Shown: in pieces, positions 46,501 to 58,501 of the stretch
Position numbering within the stretch: the stretch's first letter is position 1
Layout of the letters: every line of letters begins with the position of its first letter
NCBI RefSeq assembly: GCF_038502225.1
Contig: NC_091325.1
Span: 28,555,459-28,619,458 of the forward strand
DNA from: Cherax quadricarinatus
Lineage: Eukaryota; Arthropoda; Malacostraca; Decapoda; Parastacidae
Direction: 5' to 3'
DNA: 64,000 nt
The notes under the pieces: generated by a model
Seen by the model: only the letters and a program-made list of their open reading frames with translations
What the model was told of the DNA's origin: nothing
Database searches by the model: none
Made by a program: the position numbers and the translations under genes

Positions 46501-49500
46501 ATGTGTAGTAGTGACTATACTCTACATGACCAAAATACTCTAGCTATATACTTGTCCAAACTTCCTACCACTACAGATATCAGTACTAGAACTCAACACA
46601 CAACTCAGGATATAAATAACCATAATTTAAACCTAGAAGATGATTGATCACGTTGACCCTGATCTAAACCTCCATAATCTGACACCCAATCAAAACCTAT
46701 TGAACCATACCCCCGGCCGGGATTGAACCCGCGGTCATAGAGTCTCAAAACTCCAGCCCGTCGCGCTAGCCACTAGACCAGCTAGCCACAATAAGATTCA
46801 TCCAACTAGGTATATTTCTACACCATAGGAAAGTTAGCACAGGCACCTCTGTGACCACAAATGCAAGTTTTTACAGACGAATCTCCAGCTAGCGTGGCCG
46901 TGACGAACTCTAGCTCAAGTCCCTTCACTGCCGTCAACATGACTTAAGAAATCGTAATGACACGATTGCAAATAAACCATACCCCCGGCCGGGATTGAAC
47001 CCGCGGTCATAGAGTCTCAAAACTCCAGCCCGTCGCGCTAGCCACTAGACCAGCTAGCCACAATAAGATTCATCCAACTAGGTATATTTCTACACCATAG
47101 GAAAGTTAGCACAGGCACCTCTGTGACCACAAATGCAAGTTTTTACAGACGAATCTCCAGCTAGCGTGGCCGTGACGAACTCTAGCTCAAGTCCCTTCAG
47201 TGAAGGGACTTGAGCTAGAGTTCGTCACGGCCACGCTAGCTGGAGATTCGTCTGTAAAAACTTGCATTTGTGGTCACAGAGGTGCCTGTGCTAACTTTCC
47301 TATGGTGTAGAAATATACCTAGTTGGATGAATCTTATTGTGGCTAGCTGGTCTAGTGGCTAGCGCGACGGGCTGGAGTTTTGAGACTCTATGACCGCGGG
47401 TTCAATCCCGGCCGGGGGTATGGTTTATTTGCAATCGTGTCATTACGATTTCTTAAGTCAAAACCTATTGGAAAGTAACTGCCTTTATTACACAGCATCA
47501 CAAGCCACCACTATCCTAAACAATGCTAAAAGTCTATCAGTACTTAACTACAACATCAGGTCCTTAAGCAAACACTATGATGACCTCCTAGCACTCCTTG
47601 AATCACTAAAGACACCCTTCTCCTGCATTATTCTTACTGAGACCTGGCTTAAGCAGGACACAATAGATATCTACCCTCTACCAGGATACACAGCAATTCA
47701 CAACTGCAGACCAAACCAAGTTGGGGGTGGTACTGCAATCTATTACTCTAACCAATTATCTTGTCTTAGCACCACTTGCTTTAGTGATGAATATGGGGAA
47801 TACATTTTTGCTAATTTTACTGTAAAAAACCTTAAGACGCCTATAACAATCGGTGCCATTTACCGGATACCTCACACAAACATCCCAAATTTCAGTGAGA
47901 AATTAAAGTCACTAATAACAAACAGACAAATGAATAAGCACCACCTTCTCTTAGCTGGAGACTTCAACATCAACCTTGGCTTACTAGATGATCAGCCTGT
48001 AACTGATTTCATCAACAATATGAACAACACACTTCTCATACCAACAATAACTAAACCAACCAGGCTCAATGAGACAAGTGCAACCATAATAGACCACATA
48101 TGGACCAATATACTAGCCCCCCTTAAATCAGGGATAATCACAGATAGCACTACAGACCACTACCCTACCTTCCTCCTGACAAACATTAGTAAACCACCAC
48201 TTGAATATAACAAAGTCTCATTCAGACTCCATGACGAGGCCTCAGTAAGGAAGTTCACAGCTGACCTAGAGACTGTTGACTGGCCTACAGAATTCTCCAA
48301 GGCCAATGGTATTGATGACTGGACAGACATTTTTCTTAACAAATTACTTAGACTATACAACAAACATTGTCCTATAAAAACAAAACAGATCACAAACAAA
48401 CGGCTTGGTTGCCCATGGCTAACCAGCACCATTCTGAAATCCATTGACAAGAAACACCAATATGAAAAGCAATATAGACAGGGCTTAATACACAAAGATA
48501 TTCTTAAACACTATTCATCAGCTCTCACCAAAGTAATAAAGAAAGCCAAACAACTATACTACTCCAGTAGATTCACAGACACTAGAGGAGATATAAAAAA
48601 GACCTGGAAAACACTCTCTCAGATTCTAGGGACCCACAAACTGAGAAAAACCAAGAATATTGTCCTAACTAAACCTAATGAAACACCACTACATCCCACT
48701 GACACAGCTAACAAGATAAACGACTTCTTCTCAACCATAGGATCTAATCTTGCCAGTAAAATCCCACATACCAATGCCCATGCCGGGGACTACCTAGATG
48801 GGAATTTCCCTAATTCCTTCTATCTTGCACCAACTGAGCCCACGGAAGTCACCGAGATTATAAAGTCACTTAAAAATAACTCGAGGAATCTGTCTCATGT
48901 CCCACCATTACTGTACAAGCGAGCGGCCCATGTCCTTTCGCATGCTATTTCATTACTTTTTAACAAGTCACTAGAGACTAGCACCTTCCCGAAACTACTC
49001 AAGATGGCAAGGGTTACACCAATACATAAAGGTGGTGACCCTACAGACTTAAACAACCATAGGCCAATATCTAACTTACCATTGCTATCCAAAATCTTTG
49101 AGAAACTCGTGCACAGGAGACTGTATTCATTTATAACGGCTCAAAACATACTCAACCCCTGCCAATTTGGATTCAGGAAAAATAAAAGCACTAATGATGC
49201 AATCATAAAAATGCTAGATCTGCTTTACACAGCATTGGAAAATAAGGAATATCCACTAGGAATTTTTATTGACCTAAGAAAAGCTTTTGACACAGTAGAC
49301 CACGACATCCTACTCCACAAACTTGATCATTATGGTATAAGAGGCCATGCGCTTGCTTATTTCAAATCTTACATTACTAATAGGTATCAGTATGTCACCA
49401 TTAAAGACACAGCATCAGCAACACGGCCACTTGATACTGGAGTTCTGCAGGGAAGTGTCCTTGGTCCCCTGCTCTTCCTCATATACATCAATGACCTTCC

Positions 49501-50363
49501 AAACGTATCCCAACACCTGAAACCCATTCTCTTTGCTGACGACACGACTTATGTCATCTCTCACCCTAATCTTGCCACTCTCAACACCATTGTGAATGAG
49601 GAGCTGATTAAAATATCGACTTGGATGACAGCCAATAAACTTACGCTTAACACTGACAAAACCTACTATATTATGTTTGGTAGCAGAGCAGGAGATGCAC
49701 AAATTAACATTAAGATTGACAACACTCTAATTGCCAGAAATAATGGGGGCAAATTCCTAGGCTTATACCTTGACAACAACCTGAATTTCAGCACCCATAT
49801 CCAGCATATAACCAAAAAAGTATCCAAAACGGTTGGGATCCTCTCCAAGATACGATACTATGTGCCGCAAAATGCCCTTCTCACACTATACCACTCACTT
49901 ATTTATCCATACCTCACCTATGCTATTTGTGCTTGGGGATCAACTGCAGCAACACACCTAAAGCCAATAATAACCCAACAAAAAGCTGCAGTAAGAATAA
50001 TCACTAAATCCCATCCCTGGCAACACCCCCCCCCACTCTTCATAGACTTAAACTTACTCCCAGTTCAGTACATCTACACTTACTACTGTGCAATCTACAT
50101 CTACAGAGCCTTAAACTCTAATATCAACCTTGACCTAAAACGCTTTCTTGATAGTTGTGACAGAACCCACAGGCATAACACCAGACAAACATCTCTACGA
50201 CATTCCCCGTGTCCGACTAAACCTTTACAAAAATTCAATGTATGTCAAAGGCCCTAAAATCTGGAATACCCTACCTGAGAACTCTAGAACTGCAGACACA
50301 TTCATCACCTTCAAAACTACCATTAGAAAACATCTTATCTCCCTGATACACCCCGTCAACTAA
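46501..50363 (+). pseudogene. LINE-G2 ORF (EN + RT), two frameshifts and a SINE insertion
   Basis: Start ATG 46501 (MCSSDYTLHDQNTLAIY). A frame change near 46645 and the SINE cluster (46703-47458) interrupt the N terminus; the frame resumes as NLLESNCLYYTAS at 47463. EN: NYNIRSLSKHYDD, ILTETWL, AGDFNINLG, TDHYPTFL. RT: motif [15 protein letters not shown], motif [15 protein letters not shown] (Leu where G1 has Pro), motif C FADDTTYV. A 2-base loss near 50175 shifts the frame of the last ~60 codons, which end HLISLIHPVN at 50363. The ATG at 47390 lies in the SINE and is not the start. Confidence 0.85.
46691..47470. mobile_element. tRNA-like SINE cluster: tandem unit plus 521-base palindrome, with target duplication
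   Basis: The insert 46703-47458 is flanked by CAAAACCTATTG at 46691-46702 and 47459-47470. A 272-base unit (46703-46974) is followed by a second, shortened unit and then by its reverse complement. 46940-47199 and 47201-47460 are 260-base arms around the single base 47200. Each unit holds a tRNA-like region with A box (TGGTCTAGTGG) and B box (GGTTCAATCCC), plus strand at about 47346-47411. No functional tRNA is claimed: acceptor pairing is not convincing and it is part of a repeat. Confidence 0.85.
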
Positions 50364-50765
50364 CTACATGAATACCACCTGGTGGTTCACACTTACACTC
50401 ACTCACTCATTTGACCATAAACAGAAATATTAATCTCAATCTTAAAATAATGAATCCTGTGATACTCCAATACTGAAACTATGTACTGTGCCAAAACAAA
50501 AGCATTCACATTGCTAAACTCACAAACTAGTATTTAGTCACTTAGCCATAATACCAACTTACCTCATAATTTGTAATATTTTACAATTAAGAATAAAACT
50601 AAGTCTGCCCGAAATGCCTAGCCATGCTAAGCGTTCTAGTGGTACACTCTGTAATCACTATTTTACTACATGTAAACCACACAATAACCAAATTTCTGTA
50701 AACTCAGCATTGTAATCCTTATAGAGAATAAACTTTGAATTTGAATTGAATTGAATTGAATTGAA
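50364..50765 (+). other. LINE-G2 3' UTR and TTGAA tail
   Basis: About 375 bases matching the 3' UTR of G1 (19785-20153 reversed), AATAAACTTTG at 50727, then TTGAA pentamers to 50765. LINE-E'1 resumes at once. Confidence 0.85.
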
Positions 50766-51870
50766 TTTATGTCCCTCCATGCCCGGCTAAGTGGGGTGTG
50801 AGCACTGAGACCATTGACAAATTGTTCCCAGTCTGTTTGCCGCAGCTCTGTCATACGCTCTCTGGCAGCAGCAAAGGCAGTTTGGAAGACCTCAGCATTT
50901 CAGGGGTACGATGGTTTCTACAGGCCTGGCCTAGTCTGCGAGCAGTACGTTTCAGTGTTCGAAGTTTAGAATCATTGTAATAGGTATGGTTTTTATAAGA
51001 CTTATGATTATTATGGAAGTCATTTGGATTTAGAGTAGTAGGAGGTTTCAGAGGCGGCTCTAAGAAGTTATGAATACTGCTCACAAGGTCATTGTTAAAA
51101 GTCTCGACAGAGGAACACTCATAGGAATTATACCAGTCAGTCACATGTGCAACAAAGTCATCATGCTGATCAGTGGGAACATTAAAACGTTTCCGTTTGA
51201 ATATCCCACTAGGGAGGATAGTTTTACCAATATCTAGGGAGGTTAGCCTTGGGAAATGATCTGATGATATATCTGTTACAATGGAAGACTCACAGCTGGC
51301 AGAAGTAATGTTGAAACCAAGACACAGATCAAGGATGCCTCCATAGATATGTGTGGGTTCAAGGTCACCTACAATTTGCACATTATCATAACTGTTTAAG
51401 AGTGACAACAGTTGATTACCATTACGATTACCAAACTGAGAGTTTCCAATGCTTTTGTGTCTTGCATTATAATCACCAATAATAAGAGTAGGCTCAGTCT
51501 GAGCACAAGTTGGGAGCTCCAAGTAATTAAATTTATCAGCAGGAGCATACTAGTTAAATATGTTGAGAGCAGAGTTCCCAATATAAATCCTAACACCGTG
51601 ATATTGTAACCCCCCTGTTTTCTTATGTGCAAGAAGTTGATGGGGAAGTGATTTTTTAATATATAGAACACAAGAATTAGTAGATTTGAGGTTATATGCA
51701 ACAAATGATGGCAATTTAGGGGGTTGGGATTTTTCAGGGACTCTGCACTCTTGTAGACACACAATATCAATGGATTCAGTAGTTACTTTATGATGCAGGT
51801 CAGAAAATCTTTTTCTAAGTGACGCAATATTTCAACTTAAAACGGATAATTTATACGAGTTTGATTCCAT
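50766..51870 (-). pseudogene. LINE-E'1 ORF2, N-terminal EN part (two nonsense codons)
   Basis: ATG 51870-51868, again sharing A with the ORF1 stop (TAATG at 51872-51868). EN as in E'2 with LQECRVPE, GDYNARHKS and SDHFPRL. Stops: TGA at 51834-51832 (Trp in E'2) and TAG at 51552-51550 (Leu in E'2). A frame change near 50880 precedes the linker end at 50766, where LINE-G2 begins; the rest of the gene is at 33270-36050. Confidence 0.85.
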
Positions 51871-53545
51871 TATAAAAGTCCAGAGATAGAATTCAGTTTC
51901 TCAGCAAAATTAAAAGAACTTACTAAATAGCAAACAGACATAATCAATATCAATATCATCAGTATTATCCTTATCCATGAGTCTCTTAAGTGCATTTCCA
52001 TTATGGAGACCTCTTGGGAGTATTTGTACACAGAGGTCACTGCGCTCTTTGTCTGTGAATGTATGGAAGGTGACACTATCCCTCGCACTCACCTCTCCAC
52101 TTTTATTACTCATCACTATCATCACATGTACCACTTCCCTCATCATTATGACCAGTGATACATACACCATTATCAACAACCGGGTCATCTCCACACTCAG
52201 TATCTATCAATACATTACACTCATCAGGTTGACTATCATGATGGTCTTCACTGCCCTCATCATCTTCACTGTGATTGTAAACACCACTATCAGATTCATC
52301 ATTTTTGTAATTATTAACACCACTGCAATCATCAGTTTGTTCATCATCACCACACTCATTTTCATAATGGCTGACAATCTGTGGGCTGATGTACTTATTT
52401 GCAACCTCTCTAAGTTTTTCCTCGTGGTGCTCAAGTTGTTGTTTCAAACACCATTGTTGCTTCTCCAGTACTGTTATGCGCAGCTGCATGTTGTGTACCA
52501 CCCCAGCAAGACTAGCGTCATCTGGAGGTATGAAGTCCCGGTCAGCTAAGCCAGCTGGCTGACTGACAGCTGACTCAGCCAGACAGGTGGTGTCAACACC
52601 AGCAGCATTACTAGTGTTGATAGCAGACGTGATCATGCTCTGTTGATGTACTCCCAGAGTGACTCGCTCAACCATATTGTCTGAAATCAGGCATGGGTCA
52701 GTATTCAGACATGAAGTATCTGGTAGGCCTACTGCCTCCTCATGAGGGATGATGGGTGAGGCGGGAGCCCTGCGGCTGGCGATGTGAGCAGCTTTCACTC
52801 TGCAGTCAGCATGAGCAGCTGTGACTCCTGGAGACTTACAATTGATACATTGTAATGCAACGGTCTGGTGTTTCTTGATCATATCACAGAACTGGCGAGA
52901 AGGATGGGCCTTGGCACACACTGCACACCAGTGTGACTTAGCTGGGCATTTCCAAGCAATGTGACCCCAGCGATGACACTTGTAGCATCTACGGTGAAGT
53001 GGTTTGTACAAGGCTATTTCGTAACTCCTGTTAAGCGCTGCACGAGAGTAGATATATGATGGTGGAATCCCTTGGCCAATCCACTCAGCCAATATCAGAT
53101 CATTTGGAAGTCGATGAGGGTTTGCAACTTGATCTGACAACAGGAATTTAGGATCCAAGTACGTACTTATTGAATACATTGTGGATAACAACAAGCACTT
53201 TAGGTGATCTTGGTGGGGCAGCTTGGAGTTGGATATTAGCATATTTATGAGTAAGAAATTTTTCTATGAATGTTGGGTCGTTAGTAACAAAAACGTAATT
53301 ATCCTCGTCATGACGAAAGCGAATCCGAAGGTTCTCTTCTGGGTTGTCTAGTGTAGCTTCGAAAAACCATCTAAACTTGACCTGAAACTCAGTGTTAGCA
53401 GGGAAATCAAGCCTAACCGTTCTGCGATGGCTGTTGTTGCTCTCGTTGTTTCTTGCAGCCTCCTTTGAAATCCTCTTTCTTTTTTGAAAGCTTCCTTACT
53501 TCTATAACGTTCGAATTCGCCTTCACCATCATTTACATCGCTTCT
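51870..53545 (-). pseudogene. LINE-E'1 ORF1, frameshifted
   Basis: Starts near 53545 (DVNDGEGEFERYRSKEAF). Frame changes near 53490 and 53185. It is open from 53242 to 52106 with CYKCHRWGHIAWKC, CAVCAKAHPSRQFC and CINCKSPGVTAAHADC, and shifted again near 52110 before the C terminus (LNSISGLL). The acidic region is Asp/Glu/Cys-rich like E'2 but the 23-residue unit structure is blurred. Confidence 0.8.
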
Positions 53546-53803
53546 AATGACCAGAGCTTTGGTAAGATGGGGAAGGAAGAAGGATGGGTAAGGATGGAAA
53601 TATTGGAAAAGGGTTGGAGGGGGGGGAGAGGTAGGATATAAAAGGTAAGTGGCCCAACCACTTTGGTGTAATTTAAAAAGTGTATTTGAATTGATAAGAT
53701 TATTTTTTAAGAGGTATAAAACTAACCCATCAGAGTCACATAAATATAATAGGTATATAAGTGCATGACTCTGAATTGGTTGTAATTATACAAGTTGCAA
53801 TTG

Positions 53804-53804
<1 letters not shown>
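53546..53804. other. Non-coding, between LINE-E'1 ORF1 and LINE-H tail
   Basis: Purine-rich at 53560-53640, then AT-rich. Probably LINE-E'1 5' UTR disturbed by the LINE-H insertion. No gene is seen. Confidence 0.35.
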
Positions 53805-53834
<30 letters not shown>

Positions 53835-54002
53835 CGCGATTGCACAACGGATATTTATACGACAAGAAAGGCAATATTTTCTGGCCAGTTTATGAGCTCG
53901 TGACAATAGCTTCTTAATGGTGGTGTCCAACAATAGTCAATAGCATAATTTTACATTAGAAAGTTATTTAAGATGTCTCCCTAATTGGGGGCGATGATTT
54001 TC

Positions 54003-56891
54003 TCAGTATACATAGAAGGGTTCTGGTAGTATCCAATCTTCTTCGTCAGGTAAGTTGCTCAAAATCATGGGTCGAGGGTAATCATCTTTATGAATAAAAC
54101 GACGAACCCTCTGTGGGAGAGTCATTCTTTGAGTCCTGTGAGGCAGAGTATTGATGGTGTAATCGGTGGTATTTATCACTTGTATAGGATGTTCTCTATC
54201 TGGCATGTATAGTTCTTGCATTGTATAAAGTTGTTTCTTTTTTAGGGTGTCAAGGCGTACATTTATGGCAGTGATATCTTGTTGTGTGTGTAAATCTGCC
54301 ATTTTAACTCTGTCTCTCCTCCTGGTATTGGTAATAAAGCGAAGAGCTCTATTCTGGACCCTTTGTAACCGTAGCATGTTGGTCTTTGTTGTTAATGACA
54401 TTGGGACACAAGGGTATTCAAGTATAGGTCTTATTATCATTTTATACAGATGTTTTTTGACATGTTGAGGGGCTTGATTGAATCGAAAGAGTCTGCTAAG
54501 ACCGGCTTTGGCTGTGTTGATCTTTTTAGTTACATGAGATGTTGAGTGGAGCAGCCTGTCTATTTCATATCCCAAGATCTTGTTAGGGTTTCTAATGGCT
54601 ACAGGTGTACCTCTGATGGAGATACCCCCTTTATCTTCAATGGTTGATGCAAAACATCCTATCGTGCTAACAAGGACCTTGTCAGGATTAGTCGTAATTC
54701 TCCATTTCTTCTCCCAATTAGATGTTCGACGAAGTTCAATATTCATTTTTTCTATGACTCTCTCATACTTGTATTTTCCTGTTACTGGAGTTGATGAGAC
54801 GACATGAATAACATCATCTGCAAACTGTGTCACAATTGTGTCATTAAACTCTGGTTGAGGAAGGTCATTCACATAAATGTTAAACAGAAGTGGACTGAGA
54901 CAAGAACCTTGTGGGACACCAGCCGTCGGTATAAAAGGTTCTGTCGACTTGCCATGAAAGGTGGGAATGATTTTTCTTTGAGTTAAGAAATTATAAATTA
55001 CTCTGAGAAAAGTCCAGTTATGGTCTGGTAGGTCAATGAGTTTGTATATAAGGCCATCATGCCATAAGCTATCAAAAGCTTTATGAACATCTCTGGTGGC
55101 AATTAAGGCAAGATTGCCCTGCTGTTTTAGACTTGCTACAGTGTCAAAAATAACATTTATTGCATGATTGGTACCTCTATGTGTTCTAAAGCCAAATTGT
55201 TTTTCAGTAAACAAGTGATTAAACTCCATATAGTAATTCAATCTGTTGGAAATGACTTTCTCAAGAACTTTTCCAGTGACTTCAAGTAAAGATATAGGTC
55301 TATAGTTCCCAGGTTGGTGGATGTCTTTATTGGGCTTAGCAAGAAAGATCATTCTAGCAGTCTTAAAAGCAACTGGAAAATGTCCTGAGGCCAAGATGGC
55401 ATTAAAGATATTTACCAAGGACTGTTTGCAATTTCTAGGTAGGTACTTTATTTGTTTCATTGTTATTCCAGAGAGGCCAGGGGCTCTATTTCTCATTCTT
55501 CCAATAACCTGACTTATCTCTAGTAATGTAATAGGTCTAGTAAGCGGGTGGGTATCTTCAAGAGTTGAAGTATCGATGGTAGGTAGTGGTTGTAGATCAT
55601 CCAAGTTCTCATCTCTCCATTCATTTACTAACTGATAATGATTATTATTAAATTGACGACTGTTATTGTGAGAGAGAATTTTCTCCCATACATCACCCAT
55701 CAAATTAGCCTGGTCCTGTGGATCGTCAAGTTTAATTTCAACATCTTCATCATCCTCATCAGTGAAGGTATGAACTAGGTAGTTAGGAGCCTTGTGCTTT
55801 GCCCCTAAAAGTTGTCGGATCTTACTCCAAAATTTTGCTGGTTCACGTTTATATTGATTAGCTTGAAGAACTAGAAATTTCCATATGTCTCGTTTGTGTT
55901 GACTAATCATGTTAATTAATTCGTGCCTTAATCGGTGCAGTGTAGCTGCTGGTGGTTGTCGCGTTTGAAGATGCCTTCGACATTCTGCTTGATAATTTCT
56001 TAAAGTGTCTCTAATTTCTCTAGTAGGTTTATATTGTTGGTATATCTTTGTGGAAGCTAATTGGCAAGTTGCATTGGTAGCTTCAATTATTCGATTATGC
56101 AGGGACCTGATTGCATCATCAATTGCACTGGAAGGTAGATTTTCCAAAGACACAATTTCATCTTCACCCAGATATGCCCTGAAGGGGTCAAATCCTAAGG
56201 TGTTAAGATTGGGTTTAGGAGGTACAGGTATTCTAAATGGAGAAGTTTGTAGTTGTATTATAACAGGGATATGGTCAGATCCTACATTTCCACCAGGAGA
56301 TATACGACAGTGAAAGATGTCACAGTCTCTGTTTGTCAGTACTATATCTGGTGTTCCTGGATGAGGTCCAATGTACGATTTGAAGAATGGGCCTTGAAAT
56401 GACAAGTTTCTAGCTGTCATGATATTAAAGAGTTGTTTTCCTTTTAAGTCACCCAGTGGAATACCAGCTCCACAGTTGAAGAGGGCAGGGTGATGAGCAT
56501 TAAAATCTCCAGCTAGAATTGTTGGAATATTTCTGCTTAATATCCTATGTAGAGGAATTGACTCTATATATGGCTGTCTCGGGGGAAAATATCCAGTTCC
56601 TATCACTAGTTGTCCATGCGACGTTGTTAGTTCTATTGCAAGAATGTTATCTTCATCCACATGAATATTTTTAAATGTATATCCTAATTTAACCAAGATG
56701 GCTACACCACTAAAGGGTCCTCTCGATTTCTCCACAGTACAGTATCCACGTAATTTAATATGTTGATCAACTCTTGCAGCTGTCTCGTTCAAAAGTATAA
56801 CATCGGGATTGTAGTTATGTAGTTCAACCTCAAGAAGGTAACGGTTATTAAAGAAATGTTGAACATTAAGTTGGAAAATTGTAATCCCCAT
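54003..56891 (-). CDS. LINE-H ORF2: endonuclease-reverse transcriptase, intact
   Basis: 962 residues from the ATG at 56891-56889, which shares its A with the ORF1 stop (TAATG). EN domain about 1-230: QLNVQHFFNN, LLNETAARV, GDFNAHHPA, GSDHIPVII. RT: motif A TRDVHKAFDSLWHDG, motif B TAGVPQGSCLSPLLF, motif C QFADDVIHV. C terminus rich in Arg/Pro, ending LPEPFYVY. No RNase H. No stops or frameshifts; catalytic residues visible, so it may be active. An upstream in-frame ATG (56936) lies inside ORF1 and is less likely. Confidence 0.92.
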   Translation of the reverse strand: MGITIFQLNVQHFFNNRYLLEVELHNYNPDVILLNETAARVDQHIKLRGYCTVEKSRGPFSGVAILVKLGYTFKNIHVDEDNILAIELTTSHGQLVIGTGYFPPRQPYIESIPLHRILSRNIPTILAGDFNAHHPALFNCGAGIPLGDLKGKQLFNIMTARNLSFQGPFFKSYIGPHPGTPDIVLTNRDCDIFHCRISPGGNVGSDHIPVIIQLQTSPFRIPVPPKPNLNTLGFDPFRAYLGEDEIVSLENLPSSAIDDAIRSLHNRIIEATNATCQLASTKIYQQYKPTREIRDTLRNYQAECRRHLQTRQPPAATLHRLRHELINMISQHKRDIWKFLVLQANQYKREPAKFWSKIRQLLGAKHKAPNYLVHTFTDEDDEDVEIKLDDPQDQANLMGDVWEKILSHNNSRQFNNNHYQLVNEWRDENLDDLQPLPTIDTSTLEDTHPLTRPITLLEISQVIGRMRNRAPGLSGITMKQIKYLPRNCKQSLVNIFNAILASGHFPVAFKTARMIFLAKPNKDIHQPGNYRPISLLEVTGKVLEKVISNRLNYYMEFNHLFTEKQFGFRTHRGTNHAINVIFDTVASLKQQGNLALIATRDVHKAFDSLWHDGLIYKLIDLPDHNWTFLRVIYNFLTQRKIIPTFHGKSTEPFIPTAGVPQGSCLSPLLFNIYVNDLPQPEFNDTIVTQFADDVIHVVSSTPVTGKYKYERVIEKMNIELRRTSNWEKKWRITTNPDKVLVSTIGCFASTIEDKGGISIRGTPVAIRNPNKILGYEIDRLLHSTSHVTKKINTAKAGLSRLFRFNQAPQHVKKHLYKMIIRPILEYPCVPMSLTTKTNMLRLQRVQNRALRFITNTRRRDRVKMADLHTQQDITAINVRLDTLKKKQLYTMQELYMPDREHPIQVINTTDYTINTLPHRTQRMTLPQRVRRFIHKDDYPRPMILSNLPDEEDWILPEPFYVY

Positions 56892-58501
56892 TATTGCTTT
56901 TTCTTCGCTCGTACACTGCGTTCTGAACGCCTGCAAGTAATGTTATGTGTTGTATCTACACTATCCCTGCTGGACTCGTCAAGGGAAAGAGGGAACTTTT
57001 GCGTGGATGCTTGTGTATTAAAAATGCCATTATCTTCACTAGAGGTAGTAATATTAACAGACTCATTAGAATCGTTAGAGTCGTTAGAGTCATCATCATA
57101 AAACTGAGTTGTGCTATTCTCAGTTTCAGGAAGCAGAGGCTCGTGAGAGTTAATGGGAGACTGTGTAGGCTCCAAGGGAATATTAGATAGGCAAGGTGAG
57201 TTACCTTGGGAAAGTTCCTGTTCAACAGGTTCAGCTACAATAGCGGGAGAGTAGGCACCACTTTCTGGGGCATTGTTATGTTCAGGTGTTGACTTATTGG
57301 GTTGAGAGTTGACAACCTGGGTTTGCGAGGAGGGCGATCCCTGGGCCAGGGATGACTTAGGCTTATTTTTAGATGTAGAGTATGGTACATACTTCTTGTT
57401 ATGAGAAGGCTGGGTCATAATGGCCTTCACATTTTCAGGGATACTGATGGGAGTGATCCCATTAGCCTTTAACAGATCATTTAAAACACGAGAGCAGAGT
57501 TGAATATCACCACCTGCTGTGTCTTTGGCCACCAAGTACATTAGTTGTGCTCTCGTTATATCCCCGTCTGTGGATACCTGAGACACATGAGATGCGACTG
57601 AACCTTGTTGTTGTGTCTGTTGTAAGTGAGGGTTAGATTGGGGCTCTCCAAGAGGGGCAGAATTCCAAACATTGGAACCATTGGTAGAGACCTGAGGAGT
57701 CCCACTTGATCCAGGCAGAGCTGGGAAGGAAGTTTGGGACATGGTTGGCGGTGCCTGGGGAGTGGTCTTCTTAGAAGTGGATAGTTTCTTGGCGTCAAGA
57801 ATTTTCTGCATTTCCTTTTTTCTTTCAGGACAAATAGCAGAAACAGCATGATGGTTTCCATTACAGAGGACACATTTAGGTGTATTTTTATTGGTACAAT
57901 CACGATAGGAATGTTGGCCAGAGCAAATGCTACAAATTTGCCCCTGTATACTGCATTTGTTGTTGTTATGACCAAAGGCATAACACTTGAAACATTGTGT
58001 CACACTGACAAAACGTTCCATAGAAATTTGGTCAGATGTGCATCTGGTACTGAAACATTTGAAGCCATTTTGACACACAAGTTTGGCCTCCTCAGGTGTA
58101 TCGAGTATTAATTTTAAAGTTACCTTATTGTTGTTGTGATTCGAGAATTTGTGTGCTTCTACAGCCCTAAAGTCAGAATTCTCGGCATTAATGTTATCAA
58201 CAATTTCATTAACAGTGCTTTGTTTCATAAAACTGTTGATTCTGGCCACAAACACAGTCCTCTGAGCTTGATAGCTGTCAGGTGCAACTGGGATAACACC
58301 AGAAGTCTTCAGTTTATCCAAGACATCATGCTTTAGTAGTTGAAGTAACTCTTCTTCCGAAGAGAGGAGAAGTACTGCTCCAGCGTGGGTTTGAAAAACA
58401 TCCACTGGAGCAACAGTTGAGTTCGAGCAAATACAATTGAGAATGTCTTTTATGGACATTTGATTTCCATTAATACGTAATCTTACACGAATCCTCGCCA
58501 T
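56891..58501 (-). CDS. LINE-H ORF1: gag-like protein with three CCHC motifs, intact
   Basis: 536 residues from MARIRVRLRING (58501); an in-frame ATG at 58543 would add 14. N-terminal globular part, then zinc knuckles CFKCYAFGHNNNKC, CSICSGQHSYRDC and CVLCNGNHHAVSAIC at about residues 190-240. A long Ser/Pro/Gln/Asn-rich region follows, and a basic end (RRSERSVRAKKKQ). The order resembles jockey ORF1 proteins, which bind element RNA and enter the nucleus. The stop TAA overlaps the ORF2 ATG by one base. Confidence 0.92.
   Translation of the reverse strand: MARIRVRLRINGNQMSIKDILNCICSNSTVAPVDVFQTHAGAVLLLSSEEELLQLLKHDVLDKLKTSGVIPVAPDSYQAQRTVFVARINSFMKQSTVNEIVDNINAENSDFRAVEAHKFSNHNNNKVTLKLILDTPEEAKLVCQNGFKCFSTRCTSDQISMERFVSVTQCFKCYAFGHNNNKCSIQGQICSICSGQHSYRDCTNKNTPKCVLCNGNHHAVSAICPERKKEMQKILDAKKLSTSKKTTPQAPPTMSQTSFPALPGSSGTPQVSTNGSNVWNSAPLGEPQSNPHLQQTQQQGSVASHVSQVSTDGDITRAQLMYLVAKDTAGGDIQLCSRVLNDLLKANGITPISIPENVKAIMTQPSHNKKYVPYSTSKNKPKSSLAQGSPSSQTQVVNSQPNKSTPEHNNAPESGAYSPAIVAEPVEQELSQGNSPCLSNIPLEPTQSPINSHEPLLPETENSTTQFYDDDSNDSNDSNESVNITTSSEDNGIFNTQASTQKFPLSLDESSRDSVDTTHNITCRRSERSVRAKKKQ

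Larger units (their letters stand above)
36066..50765 (+). mobile_element. LINE-G copy G2, near full length, split by LINE-E'2 and a SINE palindrome
   Basis: Plus-strand LINE: AT-rich 5' UTR from about 36066, tandem 131-base units split between 36545-36715 and 45880-46440, a single ORF 46501-50363 and a 3' UTR ending in TTGAA pentamers (50740-50765). E'2 (36716-45879) sits inside the unit array, with GACTGGTG duplicated at 36708-36715 and 45880-45887. The sequence left of 36066 and right of 50765 is LINE-E'1. A faded duplication (AAATTTGTGCCCCCC / GAATTTATGTCCCTCC) is compatible with insertion there. No ORF1 was found. Confidence 0.75.

Noticed and set aside
46703..47430. tRNA genes
   Set aside because: A and B boxes and a T-arm-like segment are present, but three near-identical copies in a repeat block, without convincing acceptor pairing, indicate a tRNA-derived SINE.
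47390..47460. ATG at 47390 as the LINE-G2 start codon
   Set aside because: It lies inside the SINE insert; the LINE-G frame before the insert leads back to the ATG at 46501.
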